Source: Amycolatopsis viridis (GTDB lineage Bacteria; Actinomycetota; Actinomycetes; Mycobacteriales; Pseudonocardiaceae). Taken from it: DNA of 64,000 nt. The notes under the pieces are model-generated. The model had not been told where the DNA came from and searched no databases. It worked only from the letters and a program-made list of their open reading frames with translations. Every line of letters begins with the position of its first letter. Within the stretch, counting starts at the first letter, position 1. This document shows, in pieces, positions 52,369 through 61,784 of this stretch. The stretch covers positions 930,001-994,000 of the forward strand of contig NZ_JAANOU010000001.1 in the NCBI RefSeq assembly GCF_011758765.1, read 5' to 3'. The translations under genes and the position numbers were made by a program.

Positions 52369-52384
52369 ATCGAGGAGAGCAGCC

Positions 52385-53833
52385 ATGGCCCGTGACCCCG
52401 ACGACCGGACACTCGAGCTGGCGCGTCGCTACCGCCAGCCACGCGGAGTGGAGCAGTTCGGCATCGAGGCCGTCCCGCCCGAGTTGCGCACGGTCCGCTG
52501 GTACGACATATCGCTGATCATCCTGAACATCGTGGTGAACCCCGGCAACGTCCTGGTGGCGGGGCTTGCCGTGGCAGCGGGACTGTCGTTCTGGGCGGCT
52601 CTGCTGGCGGTGGCGGCGGGCACCTCGATCGGTTTGGGCGCCTACCTGGTCATGGCCACGCTCGGGGTGGACCACGGGCTGCCGGGCGAGGTCGCCCTGC
52701 GCATGCCGTTCGGCGTGCACGGTGCCAAGATCGGCCCGTCGGCGCTGCGGGTGGTGGCCTCGATCTACTGGTTCGCCTTCCAGACGATCGCGGGCTCGCT
52801 CGGCATCACCGCGGCCCTGCGCATCCTCACCGGTCACGACATCCCGCTGCTGCCGGTGAGCCTGGCCTTCGCCGCGCTGCAGATGCTGGTGGCGCTGGTC
52901 GGCTACGACTCGCTGAAGAAGCTGTCCCGGTACGCGTTCCCGGTCAAGATCACGCTCACCGTGCTCTTCCTGGTGCTGCTCATGACGCACCGGGAACCGG
53001 GATTCGCTGTCGATGAGGCGTTGTCCTGGAACACCGGCGGGCTGTCGTGGCCCCTGCTGGCGTTGTGGATCAACAGCGTCGCCTCGGGCTGGCTGAGCAT
53101 GATCACCGACGCGTCGAACTGGTGCCGCTATTCCCGCAGCCGCGCGGACATGTGGATCGGCACCGCGTCCGCGGTGCTGGTCGGCACCGTCCTGGTGAGC
53201 GCGCTTGGCGCCTACGCGGCGGCGGCCACGCGCGGACAACAGGGCAACGCCTTCGACGTGGTGGCCGCGATGGCGTCCGGGAAGCCGGTCGTTCTCACCC
53301 TGCTGATCGTGTTCATCGTGCTGGACAACTGGACAGTCAACGTGCTCAACCTCTACACGGGTGGCATGGCCGTGTCCAACATCGCTCCGAAGATCGGCCG
53401 GTTCTGGTCGACGCTCGCGGTGTCGGTCTTCGGGGTGGCTCTAGTTCTCGTGCCCGACCTGGTCAACGGCTACACCGAATACATGAGCGTGCTCGGCACG
53501 GTGTTCGCGCCACTCGCCGGTGTCCTGGTCGCCGACTACCTGTACCTGCGGCGGTGCCGGATCGACGTGCCTGCGCTGTACGACGCGTCCCGGCGCTACC
53601 GGTACTGGGGTGGGGTGAACTGGCTGGCGATCGGCTGGGTGGTAGCCGGTTTCGCCGGTACCAACCTCCTGCCTGCCGCCGCGGTCCCCAACCTCGTGGG
53701 GATGGTTGTCACGGCGCTCGGCTACGCGGTGAGCGCGAAGGCGCTCGCCGGCAGGTCGGGGGTCTTCGCGACCGCGCTCGACCCGGTCGTCCCCGCGACC
53801 GCCACGGCGGTGGCGCGCCAGCCGGTGCAGTAG
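52385..53833 (+). CDS. NCS1-family purine/pyrimidine/hydantoin-type permease
   Basis: A 482-residue transporter with about twelve helices. N-terminal RGVEQFGIEAVPPELRTV and WYDISLIILNIVVNPGNVLVAGLA correspond to the NCS1 start and first helix. The ALSWNTGGLSW and SVASGW regions in the middle line the substrate pathway. Family substrates are cytosine, uracil, allantoin, hydantoins, thiamine and similar rings. It closes the left operon and supports a nitrogen-heterocycle substrate for the region. Confidence 0.9.
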   Translation: MARDPDDRTLELARRYRQPRGVEQFGIEAVPPELRTVRWYDISLIILNIVVNPGNVLVAGLAVAAGLSFWAALLAVAAGTSIGLGAYLVMATLGVDHGLPGEVALRMPFGVHGAKIGPSALRVVASIYWFAFQTIAGSLGITAALRILTGHDIPLLPVSLAFAALQMLVALVGYDSLKKLSRYAFPVKITLTVLFLVLLMTHREPGFAVDEALSWNTGGLSWPLLALWINSVASGWLSMITDASNWCRYSRSRADMWIGTASAVLVGTVLVSALGAYAAAATRGQQGNAFDVVAAMASGKPVVLTLLIVFIVLDNWTVNVLNLYTGGMAVSNIAPKIGRFWSTLAVSVFGVALVLVPDLVNGYTEYMSVLGTVFAPLAGVLVADYLYLRRCRIDVPALYDASRRYRYWGGVNWLAIGWVVAGFAGTNLLPAAAVPNLVGMVVTALGYAVSAKALAGRSGVFATALDPVVPATATAVARQPVQ

Positions 53834-53860
53834 CGGCCGGACCTCGGTCGCCCCGTGCCC

Positions 53861-54901
53861 TCAGTCCTGGGGGCGCGGGGCAGCCGTCGTCGCGCGGACC
53901 ACCAGGCGCGGGGGCAGCAGTCGGTGCCGTCCTTCGCCGCCGGCCTGGTCGATCCGGCGGAGGAGAGCGGCGACGACCACCTCGCCCAGGGCCGGCCGCG
54001 GCTGATCGATCGTGGTGAGGGAAATGTGCCGCATCGCGGCGAGCCAGGTGTTGTCGTAGCCGACCACCGACACGTCGCCGGGCACTCGCAGGTCCAGGCT
54101 CTCCAGGGCGTTGATGGCGCCGATCGCGGCGAGGTCGTTGCTCGCGAACACCGCGGTCGGGCGCGGTCCGGGCCGGCTGAACAGCCGGTGCACGCCCTGG
54201 TAGCCGCCCTCCTCGGTGAACTCGCCGGGTGCGACGTGGATCTGGTCCGCCAGCCCCAGGCGTCGCATCGCGTCTTCGTACCCGGCGCGGCGCCGCGTCG
54301 CGGCGTGTGCGGTACCGCCGTCGATCAGCGCGATGCGCTGGTGGCCCAGAGCGGCCAGGTGCTCGACGGCGAGCTGTGCACCTTGGTGGTCGTCGCCCAG
54401 CACGAGGTCGACGCTGGGCACGCGGATGCTGCCCTCGAGGCTGGCCACGGGCACGCGCCCGGCCACGTCGGCGACCAGTTCCGTACCCAGTCCCAGCGGG
54501 CCGGCCAGCACGATCGCGTCCGCGCGCAATTCGATGAGCTGCTGGAGCGCGTGCGACTCGCTCAACGGGTCCCGGCTGCTCGTGGTGATGATGGTGCGGT
54601 ACCCGTGTTCGGCCGCGGCGCGGTTGATGCCGTCCAGCACCTCGACGAAGAACGGGTTGTGCAGGTCGGTGACCAGCACCCCGATGTTGTTCGATCGCTT
54701 CTGCACCAGGCTCCGGGCGGCCGCGTTGGGCGTGTATCCGAGCGACTCGGCGGCGTTGAGCACCCGTTGCCGGCTGCGCGCGCTGACCCCCGGTTCGTTG
54801 CGCATCACGCGGGACACGACGGATTTGGAGACCCCGGCCGCCGCGGCGATCGAGAGGATGGTCGGAGGTCGCCGCTCCGGCGACCGAGGGGACGCTGGCA
54901 C
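53861..54901 (-). CDS. LacI-family transcriptional regulator
   Basis: A 346-residue repressor. The helix-turn-helix ILSIAAAAGVSKSVVSRVMRN and hinge LNAAESLGYTPNAAARSLV lie at about residues 15-62, followed by a periplasmic-binding-protein-like ligand domain (VLVTDLHNPFF, ELRADAIVLAG, FASNDLAAIGAI). GTG 54901 has GGAAGG 8 nt upstream; longer readings run through the promoter. It sits between the two catabolic gene blocks and is divergent from the LLM monooxygenase gene, with a palindrome of LacI type in between. Confidence 0.92.
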   Translation of the reverse strand: MPASPRSPERRPPTILSIAAAAGVSKSVVSRVMRNEPGVSARSRQRVLNAAESLGYTPNAAARSLVQKRSNNIGVLVTDLHNPFFVEVLDGINRAAAEHGYRTIITTSSRDPLSESHALQQLIELRADAIVLAGPLGLGTELVADVAGRVPVASLEGSIRVPSVDLVLGDDHQGAQLAVEHLAALGHQRIALIDGGTAHAATRRRAGYEDAMRRLGLADQIHVAPGEFTEEGGYQGVHRLFSRPGPRPTAVFASNDLAAIGAINALESLDLRVPGDVSVVGYDNTWLAAMRHISLTTIDQPRPALGEVVVAALLRRIDQAGGEGRHRLLPPRLVVRATTAAPRPQD

Positions 54902-54971
54902 GCAGGCATCCTTCCCGGGAATGAACGCGGTTTCTGAACCCAGTAAACCAGATGTCGTCCCACTCGCGGGG

Positions 54972-54977
54972 TTGACA
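54972..54977 (+). promoter_or_regulatory. Possible -35 element (TTGACA)
   Basis: A consensus TTGACA lies in the divergent region between the LacI gene and the LLM monooxygenase gene, upstream of the palindrome. A matching -10 is not clear, so only the -35 hexamer is proposed. Confidence 0.35.
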
Positions 54978-55014
54978 ACGAGAATTCTGGAGTTCAAGCT
55001 GCTTACCACGAACA

Positions 55015-55026
55015 GGGAACGTTCCC
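55015..55026. promoter_or_regulatory. 12-bp perfect palindrome, putative LacI operator
   Basis: GGGAACGTTCCC with the central CG typical of LacI-family operators lies 73 bp before the start of the LLM monooxygenase gene and 114 bp from the LacI gene start. It probably represses the right-hand catabolic operon. A related half-site (TGTTCCC) follows. Confidence 0.65.
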
Positions 55027-55098
55027 GATTTGTTCCCAGAAGATCAGTCGCCAACGCCGGAAGGCGGTGACGACGCGAGCGAAGGAGAGCCGTTTCGC

Positions 55099-56226
55099 AT
55101 GGAGCTCGGCCTGTTCCTGATGCCCTGCCACCCGCCGGAGCGGGACCCGCGCGCGGCAGCGGAGTTCGACCTGTCGGTCATCAAGCGGGCCGACGAGCTC
55201 GGCTACCGCGAGGCGTGGATCGGGGAGCACTTCACCGTCGGCTGGGAGCCGGTCCCGGCGCCCGACCTGCTGATCGCCCAGGCGCTGCGCGAAACCCGGC
55301 AGATCGTTCTGGCGCCGGGTGCGCACCTGCTGCCCTACCACCAGCCGGTGGAGCTGGCTCACCGCATCGCCTACCTCGACCAGCTCGCTGCCGGGCGGTA
55401 CATGCTGGGCGTCGGCAGCGGCTCGATCCCCGGTGACGCAGCGCTGTTCGGCACCATGCAGCGCAACCCCGACGGTTCCCCGAACCTGGTCCAGAACCTG
55501 GAGATGACCCAGGAGGCGCTGGACATCCTGCTGAAGATATGGCAGGCGGACGGCCCGTTCGAGCACCGCGGCAAGTACTGGTCGTTCGAGTACCCCGCCT
55601 ACGACGAGTTCCAGGGCGGACCGCACATCAAGCCGTACCAGCAGCCGCACCCGCCGATCGGCATGGCCGGCCTGGCTCCCAACTCGCGCACCCTGCGGGT
55701 CGCGGGGCAGCGCGGATTCCTGCCGATGAGCCTCAACCTGAGCCCGCACTACCTCGCGCAGCACTGGGAGACCTACAGCGAGGGCGCGCGGGAGGCCGGG
55801 CTCACCCCCGACCGCCGGCAGTGGCGAGTGGCCCGGGAGTTCCTCGTCGCCGACACCGACGAGGAGGCGTTGCGGCTCGCGACCACCGGCGCGATGGGGC
55901 GCATCCTCGGCGACTACCTCGTCCCGGCCTTCGTCAACAGCGGCCTGGGGCACTACATGGTCCCGCCGGACGCCGACGTCGAGGGTGACGCCATCACGCC
56001 CGAGTACCTCGCCCGCACCATCTGGCTCGTCGGCTCGCCCCGCACGGTCGCCGACCGGCTGGTCGAGCAGTACGAGCAGGCCGGTGGCTGGGGCACGCTG
56101 CTCGGGCTGACCTTCGACTTCGCCGACGATCCCGAGCCGTGGTTCCACTCCATGGATCTGATGATCAACAAGGTGATGCCGCTGGCGAACGAGCGGCTCG
56201 AGCGGATCGCCACCCGGCAGCGGTGA
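55099..56226 (+). CDS. LLM-class flavin-dependent monooxygenase
   Basis: A 375-residue luciferase-like protein opening MELGLFLMPCHPPERD, then EAWIGEHFT, LLPYHQPVELAHRIAYLDQL and MLGVGSGSIPGD. Length and N-terminus fit the monooxygenase subgroup that uses reduced FMN from a partner reductase. A flavin reductase gene follows two genes later, so together they form a two-component oxygenase. ATG 55099 has GAAGGAG upstream. It is the first gene after the LacI operator and overlaps the next gene's alternative GTG. Confidence 0.9.
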   Translation: MELGLFLMPCHPPERDPRAAAEFDLSVIKRADELGYREAWIGEHFTVGWEPVPAPDLLIAQALRETRQIVLAPGAHLLPYHQPVELAHRIAYLDQLAAGRYMLGVGSGSIPGDAALFGTMQRNPDGSPNLVQNLEMTQEALDILLKIWQADGPFEHRGKYWSFEYPAYDEFQGGPHIKPYQQPHPPIGMAGLAPNSRTLRVAGQRGFLPMSLNLSPHYLAQHWETYSEGAREAGLTPDRRQWRVAREFLVADTDEEALRLATTGAMGRILGDYLVPAFVNSGLGHYMVPPDADVEGDAITPEYLARTIWLVGSPRTVADRLVEQYEQAGGWGTLLGLTFDFADDPEPWFHSMDLMINKVMPLANERLERIATRQR

Positions 56227-56246
56227 ACGAGGCGGTGGTGGAGGAC

Positions 56247-57452
56247 ATGCGCATCACGCGGATCCGCTGCGTGACCTACACGGGCACGCTGGACTGGCCG
56301 GGCGAGCTGTGGGAGGACCGCCAGCACCGGCCGCTGGACCGGTACCCCGAGTTCCGCGGGGACGGCGCGGCGTTCATCCACCCCCTCGGCCGCACCGCCG
56401 GCGGGCGCTACCTGGTCCGGTCGGTGTTCCTCCACGTGGACACCGACGCCGGGCTGACCGGCACCGCGGGGCCGATCAGCCCGGAGCAGGCCATGGTGAT
56501 CGCGCGGACCAAGGCGCCGCTGCTGCTCGGCGCCGACCCGCTGGCCGTGGAGCGGGCGTGGGACGTGCTCTACCGGGCCAGCGTGCACGGCCGCAAGGGA
56601 CTGGACATGCTCGCGATCAGCGCACTGGACTGCGCACTGTGGGACCTGCGTGGCCGGTTCTTCGACGCGCCGGTCCACCGCCTGCTCGGCGGGCCGACAC
56701 GGCCGTCGGCACCGGCTTACGCCTCGATGCTGGGCGCGTCCCTCGACCCGGAAGCCGTGCGGACCCGGACCCGGCAGGCCGTTGCCGAGGGCTACCGCGC
56801 CATCAAGTGGTTCTTCGGGCACGGACCCGCGGACGGTCCGGAAGGCGAGCGGGCCAATCTCGCACTGGCCCGGACGGCCCGCGAAGCGGCCGGTGACGAC
56901 GTGGACCTGATGTTCGACGCCTGGATGTCCTGGGACGTGCCGTACACACTGCGGATGGCCGACCGGCTCGCGGAAATACGTCCACTGTGGATCGAGGAGC
57001 CGGTCATGCCGGATCAGCACGAATCCTACGTGGAGCTGACGAGGCGACTGTCCGGGCGGATCGCGATCGCCGGCGGCGAGCACGAGTACACGCGGTGGGG
57101 CCTGCACGAGCTGATGCGCCGGCGCGCGATGTCGGTGTACCAGCCGGACACCTACTGGGCGGGCGGGATCACCGAGATGAGCAAGATCGCCGCACTCGCG
57201 AGCGTGCACGACGTTCCGCTCATCCCACACGGCCACTCGGTGCCGGCCAACACCCACCTCACGTTCGCCCACCCGGCATCGACGATCCCGCGAGTGGAGT
57301 ACCTGATCCGCGCCAACGCGGTGCGGCAGCACTTCCTGGCCAACCCGGTGCGGCCCGTCGGCGGCGAGATCCGGCCACCCGAGGTTGCGGGTCTGGGCAT
57401 GGACCTCGACGAGGACAAGATCGAGGCCCGCGAAGAACTCGTTTTCGACTGA
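56247..57452 (+). CDS. Mandelate racemase/muconate lactonizing enzyme-family protein
   Basis: A 401-residue enolase-superfamily enzyme. The N-terminal capping domain is followed by the barrel with the strand-2 lysine in YRAIKWFF, metal ligands in LMFDAWMSWD, WIEEPV and GGEHEYT, and a late HGHSVPAN histidine. This set suggests an acid-sugar dehydratase or a related lyase/racemase. ATG 56247 begins the conserved MRITRIRC; an earlier GTG (56223) overlapping the preceding stop is also possible. The substrate is undefined. Confidence 0.88.
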   Translation: MRITRIRCVTYTGTLDWPGELWEDRQHRPLDRYPEFRGDGAAFIHPLGRTAGGRYLVRSVFLHVDTDAGLTGTAGPISPEQAMVIARTKAPLLLGADPLAVERAWDVLYRASVHGRKGLDMLAISALDCALWDLRGRFFDAPVHRLLGGPTRPSAPAYASMLGASLDPEAVRTRTRQAVAEGYRAIKWFFGHGPADGPEGERANLALARTAREAAGDDVDLMFDAWMSWDVPYTLRMADRLAEIRPLWIEEPVMPDQHESYVELTRRLSGRIAIAGGEHEYTRWGLHELMRRRAMSVYQPDTYWAGGITEMSKIAALASVHDVPLIPHGHSVPANTHLTFAHPASTIPRVEYLIRANAVRQHFLANPVRPVGGEIRPPEVAGLGMDLDEDKIEAREELVFD

Positions 57453-57470
57453 CACGCAAAGGAGCCAGCC

Positions 57471-57971
57471 ATGACATCGGCGTCACCCCAACCCCCACCG
57501 GTCGACGGAGCCCTGCTGCGCGACGTGGCCGGTTCCTACGCATCGGGTGTCACCGTAGTGACCGGATTGGACGGTGACGGACCGGTCGGGATGACCGTGC
57601 AGGCATTCCATTCCCTGTCGCTGTCCCCTCCGATGATCCTGCTCTGCGCGGGGCGGCACTCGCGCACGTGGGCGCGGCTGATGCGGTCGGAGCACCTCTG
57701 CGTCAACGTGCTCTCCGCGGAGCAGCAGGACCTCGCGTGGCGGTTCGGCAAACCCGGCCCGGACAAGTTCCGCGAGGTGCGCTGGCAACCGGACCCGGTG
57801 ACCGGCACGCCGGTGCTCGACGGAGTGCTGGCCTGGCTCGCGGTCCGGATCACCACCGTCGTCGACGGGGGAGACCACCACGTGATCCTCGCCCGGGTGG
57901 TCGGGCTGGAAGCGCGGCCGGGCACACCGCTGGTCTTCTTCAAGGGCGACATGCACGCCCTCGCGTCGTGA
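57471..57971 (+). CDS. Flavin reductase (HpaC/RutF-like)
   Basis: A 166-residue FMN-binding split-barrel protein. SYASGVTVVTGLDGDGPVGMTVQAFHSLSLSPPMILLC is the standard N-terminal half, then FGKPGPDKF and a late HHVILARVVGLE. It would supply reduced FMN to the LLM monooxygenase encoded at 55099. ATG 57471 with AAGGAG. Its presence makes the two-component oxygenase reading strong. The order LLM-MR/MLE-reductase indicates the enolase-family enzyme acts in the same path. Confidence 0.9.
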   Translation: MTSASPQPPPVDGALLRDVAGSYASGVTVVTGLDGDGPVGMTVQAFHSLSLSPPMILLCAGRHSRTWARLMRSEHLCVNVLSAEQQDLAWRFGKPGPDKFREVRWQPDPVTGTPVLDGVLAWLAVRITTVVDGGDHHVILARVVGLEARPGTPLVFFKGDMHALAS

Positions 57972-57999
57972 CGGCGGGGCCGGAAAGGGGAGCATCGGA

Positions 58000-59025
58000 G
58001 TGAAAGCCATAGTCATCGACCGGCCCGGAGAGTTCGCCCTGCGCACGGTCGCCGATCCACGGCCGGGGCCGCGTGAGGTGATCGTCCGGGTCGACCACTG
58101 CGGAGTCTGCGGGACCGACCTGCACGTGGTGGAAGGAAACTTCGCCAGCACGCGCTACCCGCTGGTTCCCGGTCACGAGCTCGCCGGCGAGATCGTCGCC
58201 GTCGGTCCCGAGGTGTCCGCCTGGAAGGTGGGGGACCGGGTGGTCGCCGACCCGTCGTTCCAGTGTGGACTGTGCCGGCAGTGCCGGCTCGGGCAGGACA
58301 ACCTCTGCGACCACTTCGGCGGTACCGGTCTGACCCTCGACGGCGGGTGCGCCGAGTTCGTCCGCGTGGCTCAGGACAAGGCGTTCCGGGTGCCCGACGG
58401 GATGCCCGCTGCGTGGGCGACCCTGGCCGAACCGCTGGCGTGCGCGCTGCGCGGGTTGGACCGGCTGCCACGGCACGCGGGCAGTTCGTACCTCGTCTAC
58501 GGAGCCGGCACGATGGGCTTGCTGCTGGCCCAGCTAGCCGCACGTGGCGGTGCGTCCCGCGTCGACGTCGTCGACGTGCACGAGCGCCGCCGCGCCGACG
58601 CCAAGCGGTTCGCCGCGGACGCCGCCGTCGCCTCCGCCGACGAGCTCGATCGCGGGGCGTGGGACGTCGTCATCGACGCAACCGGAGTGCCGGCCGCCAT
58701 CGCCGACGGACTGGGCCGGGTCGTGCGTGGCGGGACGTTCCTGCAGTTCGGTGTCGCCCCCCAGGATGCCGCCGTCACGGTCTCGCCCGCACGTCTGGCC
58801 GCCGACGAGATCACGATCCTCGGCTCGATGGGCATCCGCGGCACGTTCGGCCGCGCACTGGACCTGCTCGCCCGCGGTGACGTCATCGCCGCGGACGAGA
58901 TGGTGACCCACCAGTTCCCGCTGGACGCCTACGCGGACGCGCTGGCCGCGGTGCGGTCCGGCGCCGGGATCAAGGTGCAGGTGACGCCCAGCGGCGTGCC
59001 TGCCGGGAAGGACGGTGTTGCATGA
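58000..59025 (+). CDS. Zinc-dependent alcohol dehydrogenase family protein
   Basis: A 341-residue medium-chain dehydrogenase. The catalytic zinc region reads DHCGVCGTDLHVVEG with GHELAGEI after it; the structural zinc loop has CGLCRQCRLGQDNLC (four Cys). The Rossmann part has YGAGTMGLLLAQL. The type resembles sorbitol/threonine dehydrogenase-like enzymes, so a polyol or alpha-hydroxy alcohol is a likely substrate class. GTG 58000 has GGGGAGC before it. Its end overlaps the LuxR-type gene. Confidence 0.92.
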   Translation: MKAIVIDRPGEFALRTVADPRPGPREVIVRVDHCGVCGTDLHVVEGNFASTRYPLVPGHELAGEIVAVGPEVSAWKVGDRVVADPSFQCGLCRQCRLGQDNLCDHFGGTGLTLDGGCAEFVRVAQDKAFRVPDGMPAAWATLAEPLACALRGLDRLPRHAGSSYLVYGAGTMGLLLAQLAARGGASRVDVVDVHERRRADAKRFAADAAVASADELDRGAWDVVIDATGVPAAIADGLGRVVRGGTFLQFGVAPQDAAVTVSPARLAADEITILGSMGIRGTFGRALDLLARGDVIAADEMVTHQFPLDAYADALAAVRSGAGIKVQVTPSGVPAGKDGVA

Positions 59026-59528
59026 GGAGAACCACGGGCCCGCTCGCCCCACCGGTGGTCTTCACCGGACCCGCGAGAGCCGACCAGTTCGCGGCCGCCA
59101 TGGCCTACTGCGCGGAGTCACGGCTGCCCGTGCTGTCCGCCCGGTACGGCCGGGGGCACGCCACGATCCTGACCCCCGGTGACGTGGACGCCGATTCGGT
59201 CAGCCGGGACTTCGCCGCACACGGTCTCACGCTGCGTGCCGAGCCCGCCGACATCGGGCTGTTGTCCGCCCGGGAACGCGACCTGCTGGGCTGCTTCGCC
59301 GCGGGCATGCAGATGAAGGAAGCCGCCCGCGCGATGGGCGTCACGACCAACACCGTGCGCGAGTACTGGCTGCGGGCCAAACGCAAGCTCGGGGTCCGTT
59401 CGGTGGCGCAGGCCGCGGCGCTGTGGAGCCTGGAGTTCGGGCTGACCGAGTGGGCCTTTCCGCCGGCTCCGGCACGTGCCGGCGGGCGGGAACTCGTGAC
59501 CGCGGCGGGAGGTGTGGCATGCAGGTAG
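59022..59528 (+). CDS. LuxR-type helix-turn-helix regulator
   Basis: A 168-residue protein. The N-terminal about 85 residues form an unassigned alpha/beta part (VVFTGPARADQFAAAM, then VLSARYGRGHATIL). The C-terminal part is a LuxR helix-turn-helix: LLSARERDLLGCFAAGMQMKEAARAMGVTTNTVREYW. It has no receiver domain. It is embedded between the alcohol and aldehyde dehydrogenase genes, overlapping both, so it may fine-tune this operon in addition to the LacI regulator. Confidence 0.82.
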   Translation: MRRTTGPLAPPVVFTGPARADQFAAAMAYCAESRLPVLSARYGRGHATILTPGDVDADSVSRDFAAHGLTLRAEPADIGLLSARERDLLGCFAAGMQMKEAARAMGVTTNTVREYWLRAKRKLGVRSVAQAAALWSLEFGLTEWAFPPAPARAGGRELVTAAGGVACR

Positions 59529-60964
59529 CCGGACAGGTCGCCGCGCTGATCGGCGGGCAGCACGTCGCGACGGACGACGTGATCACGGTGACCGATCCGT
59601 CGACGGGACAACCCCTGTCCACGGTGGCCCGCTGCCGGGAGGCCGAAGTGGCCCAGGCCGTGACGGCCGCACGGCGGGCCTTCCGCGACGACTGGCGACA
59701 CCGCACCGCCTCCGACCGAGCCGAGGTGCTGCGCCGCTTCGCCACCGCGATCCGGGAGGAGCTGGCGGAACTGGCCACGCTGGAGAGCCGTGACACCGGC
59801 AAACCGCTCAGCCAGGCCCGCGCCGACGTGCACACCACCGCGGCCTACTTCGAGTTCTACGCGAGCACGGTGCTCGCGCTGCACGGCGAGGTGGTGCAGC
59901 CGAGTGCGCCCGGGACGATGGTGCTGTCGGTCCGGGAACCACACGGCGTCACCGGGCACATCATCCCGTGGAACTACCCGATGGCGATGATGGGCCGGAC
60001 CGTCGCGCCTGCACTGGCCGCCGGCAACTGCTGCGTGGTGAAACCGGCCGAGGACGCGCCGCTGACCCCGCTGCGGCTGGGCGATCTCGCGCTGGAAGCC
60101 GGACTGCCGCCCGGTGTGCTCAACATCGTGCCGGGGTACGGCGAGGAGGCCGGCGCGGCGCTTGCGGCGCATCCCGGCCTGGACCACTTGTCGTTCACCG
60201 GTTCCGGCTCGGTCGGCGCGGCCGTCACCCGGGCGGCCGCCGCCCACGCGGTGCCCGTGACCCTGGAACTCGGGGGCAAGTCGCCCAACATCGTCTTCGC
60301 CGACGCCGACCTGGACGCCGCCGTGCCCGCGGTGGTCTCGTCGATCCTGCAGAACGCGGGACAGACCTGTTCGGCGGGGTCGCGTCTGCTGGTGGAGCGG
60401 CGGATCCACGCGCAGGTCATCGCCGACATCGCCGACCGGTTCGCCAAGGCGAGGCTCGGGCCGGGGCCGGAGGACCCGGACGTGGGGCCGCTGATTTCGG
60501 CACGGCAGCGCGACGGGGTCGCCGGGCAGGTCGCCGCGGCCGCGGACGGGTGCCGGATCGTGACCGGTGGCTCGGTGCCCGCGGACGTGCCCGGCGGCGG
60601 CTTCTACTACTCGCCGACGCTGCTCGACGAGGTGGACCCCGGCTCGGCGGCCGCGCAGGCGGAGATCTTCGGCCCGGTCCTGGCGGTCCTCCCCTTCGAC
60701 CAGCCCGCCGAAGCGCTGCGCCTGGCGAACGCTACCCAGTACGGGCTGGTCGCGGGCGTGTGGACCAAGGACGTGGACCGGGCGCTGTGGCTCGCCCGGG
60801 AGGCCGAGGCCGGATGTGTGTACGTGAACACCTTCGGCGGGGGTGTCGAGGTTCCCTTCGGCGGCGTCAAGCGTTCGGGACACGGGCGCGAGAAGGGCTT
60901 CGAGGCGCTGGCGAGCTACACCCGCACCAAGTCGATCGTGCTGCGGGGGAAGCCGTGCGGATAG
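59519..60964 (+). CDS. NAD(P)-dependent aldehyde dehydrogenase
   Basis: A 481-residue ALDH. The cofactor and oxyanion region IIPWNYPMAMM, the catalytic glutamate motif LELGGKSPNIVF and the catalytic cysteine in NAGQTCSAGSRL are all intact. EIFGPVL and PFGGVKRSGHGRE complete the pattern. It likely oxidises the aldehyde made by the alcohol dehydrogenase encoded two genes upstream. ATG 59519 with GGAGG is inside the end of the LuxR gene, and its end overlaps the amidase gene by 10 bp. Confidence 0.95.
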   Translation: MQVAGQVAALIGGQHVATDDVITVTDPSTGQPLSTVARCREAEVAQAVTAARRAFRDDWRHRTASDRAEVLRRFATAIREELAELATLESRDTGKPLSQARADVHTTAAYFEFYASTVLALHGEVVQPSAPGTMVLSVREPHGVTGHIIPWNYPMAMMGRTVAPALAAGNCCVVKPAEDAPLTPLRLGDLALEAGLPPGVLNIVPGYGEEAGAALAAHPGLDHLSFTGSGSVGAAVTRAAAAHAVPVTLELGGKSPNIVFADADLDAAVPAVVSSILQNAGQTCSAGSRLLVERRIHAQVIADIADRFAKARLGPGPEDPDVGPLISARQRDGVAGQVAAAADGCRIVTGGSVPADVPGGGFYYSPTLLDEVDPGSAAAQAEIFGPVLAVLPFDQPAEALRLANATQYGLVAGVWTKDVDRALWLAREAEAGCVYVNTFGGGVEVPFGGVKRSGHGREKGFEALASYTRTKSIVLRGKPCG

Positions 60965-61782
60965 GGCTGTGCCAGATCACCGCGGGCACCGACCCCACCG
61001 CGAACCTGGACCTCGTGGCGCGGGCCGCCGCGGAGGTGGCGGCACGGGGAGCGCGTATCGCGTTGTTCCCGGAGGCGACGATGGCGGCGTTCGGCACCGA
61101 CCTGCGGGCGGTGGCCGAGCCGCTCGACGGCCCCTGGGCACGGAAGGTCCGGTCCATCGCCGACGAGCACGACCTCGTCGTCGTCGCCGGGATGTTCCGG
61201 CCCGCCGGCGGCGGCCGCGTGTGGAACACGACCCTGGTCACCGGTTCAGGACAGCACCGCGGGTACGACAAGATCCACTTGTACGACGCGTACGGTTACC
61301 GGGAGTCCGACCGCATCGCCCGGGGTACGGCGCCCGCCCTGATCGAGGTCGACGGGGTCCGCTTCGGCCTCGCGACGTGTTACGACCTCCGGTTCCCGTG
61401 GCTGTTCGACCTGCTCGCCAAAGCCGGTGCACGGGCCTTCCTCGTCGGTGCGTCCTGGGCGGCCGGCCCCGGCAAGCGGGCGCAGTGGGAGCTGCTCACC
61501 CGCGCCCGCGCCCTGGACACGACGTCCTGGCTGGTCGCCTGCGGCCACAGTCCGCCGGCCCACACCGGATCGCGTGACGCCTCCCCGGTTCCGGCGGGCA
61601 TCGGCCGCAGCGTGGTGGTCGACCCGTACGGCCGCGTCCGCGCCGAGCTCGGTGCCGAGCCCGGCACCGCGATCGCCGATCTCGATCTCGACCTCGTCGA
61701 GCGAGCCCGTGCAGACCTCCCGGTCCTGCGCGCCCATCCCTGTCCCGCCACCCCGTCCCCCGTGTCACTCAAAGGAGAGTGA
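60955..61782 (+). CDS. Carbon-nitrogen hydrolase (nitrilase superfamily amidase)
   Basis: A 275-residue enzyme with the Glu-Lys-Cys triad of the superfamily: Glu in LFPEATMAAF, Lys in YDKIHLYDAYG, Cys in LATCYDLRFPWL. This subgroup includes omega-amidases, carbamoyl-hydrolases and deaminated-glutathione amidases, not true nitrilases. GTG 60955 overlaps the ALDH stop region and has GGGGGAAG upstream. In the cluster it may cleave the linear amide made after ring opening (inference). Confidence 0.92.
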   Translation: MRIGLCQITAGTDPTANLDLVARAAAEVAARGARIALFPEATMAAFGTDLRAVAEPLDGPWARKVRSIADEHDLVVVAGMFRPAGGGRVWNTTLVTGSGQHRGYDKIHLYDAYGYRESDRIARGTAPALIEVDGVRFGLATCYDLRFPWLFDLLAKAGARAFLVGASWAAGPGKRAQWELLTRARALDTTSWLVACGHSPPAHTGSRDASPVPAGIGRSVVVDPYGRVRAELGAEPGTAIADLDLDLVERARADLPVLRAHPCPATPSPVSLKGE

Positions 61783-61784
61783 TC

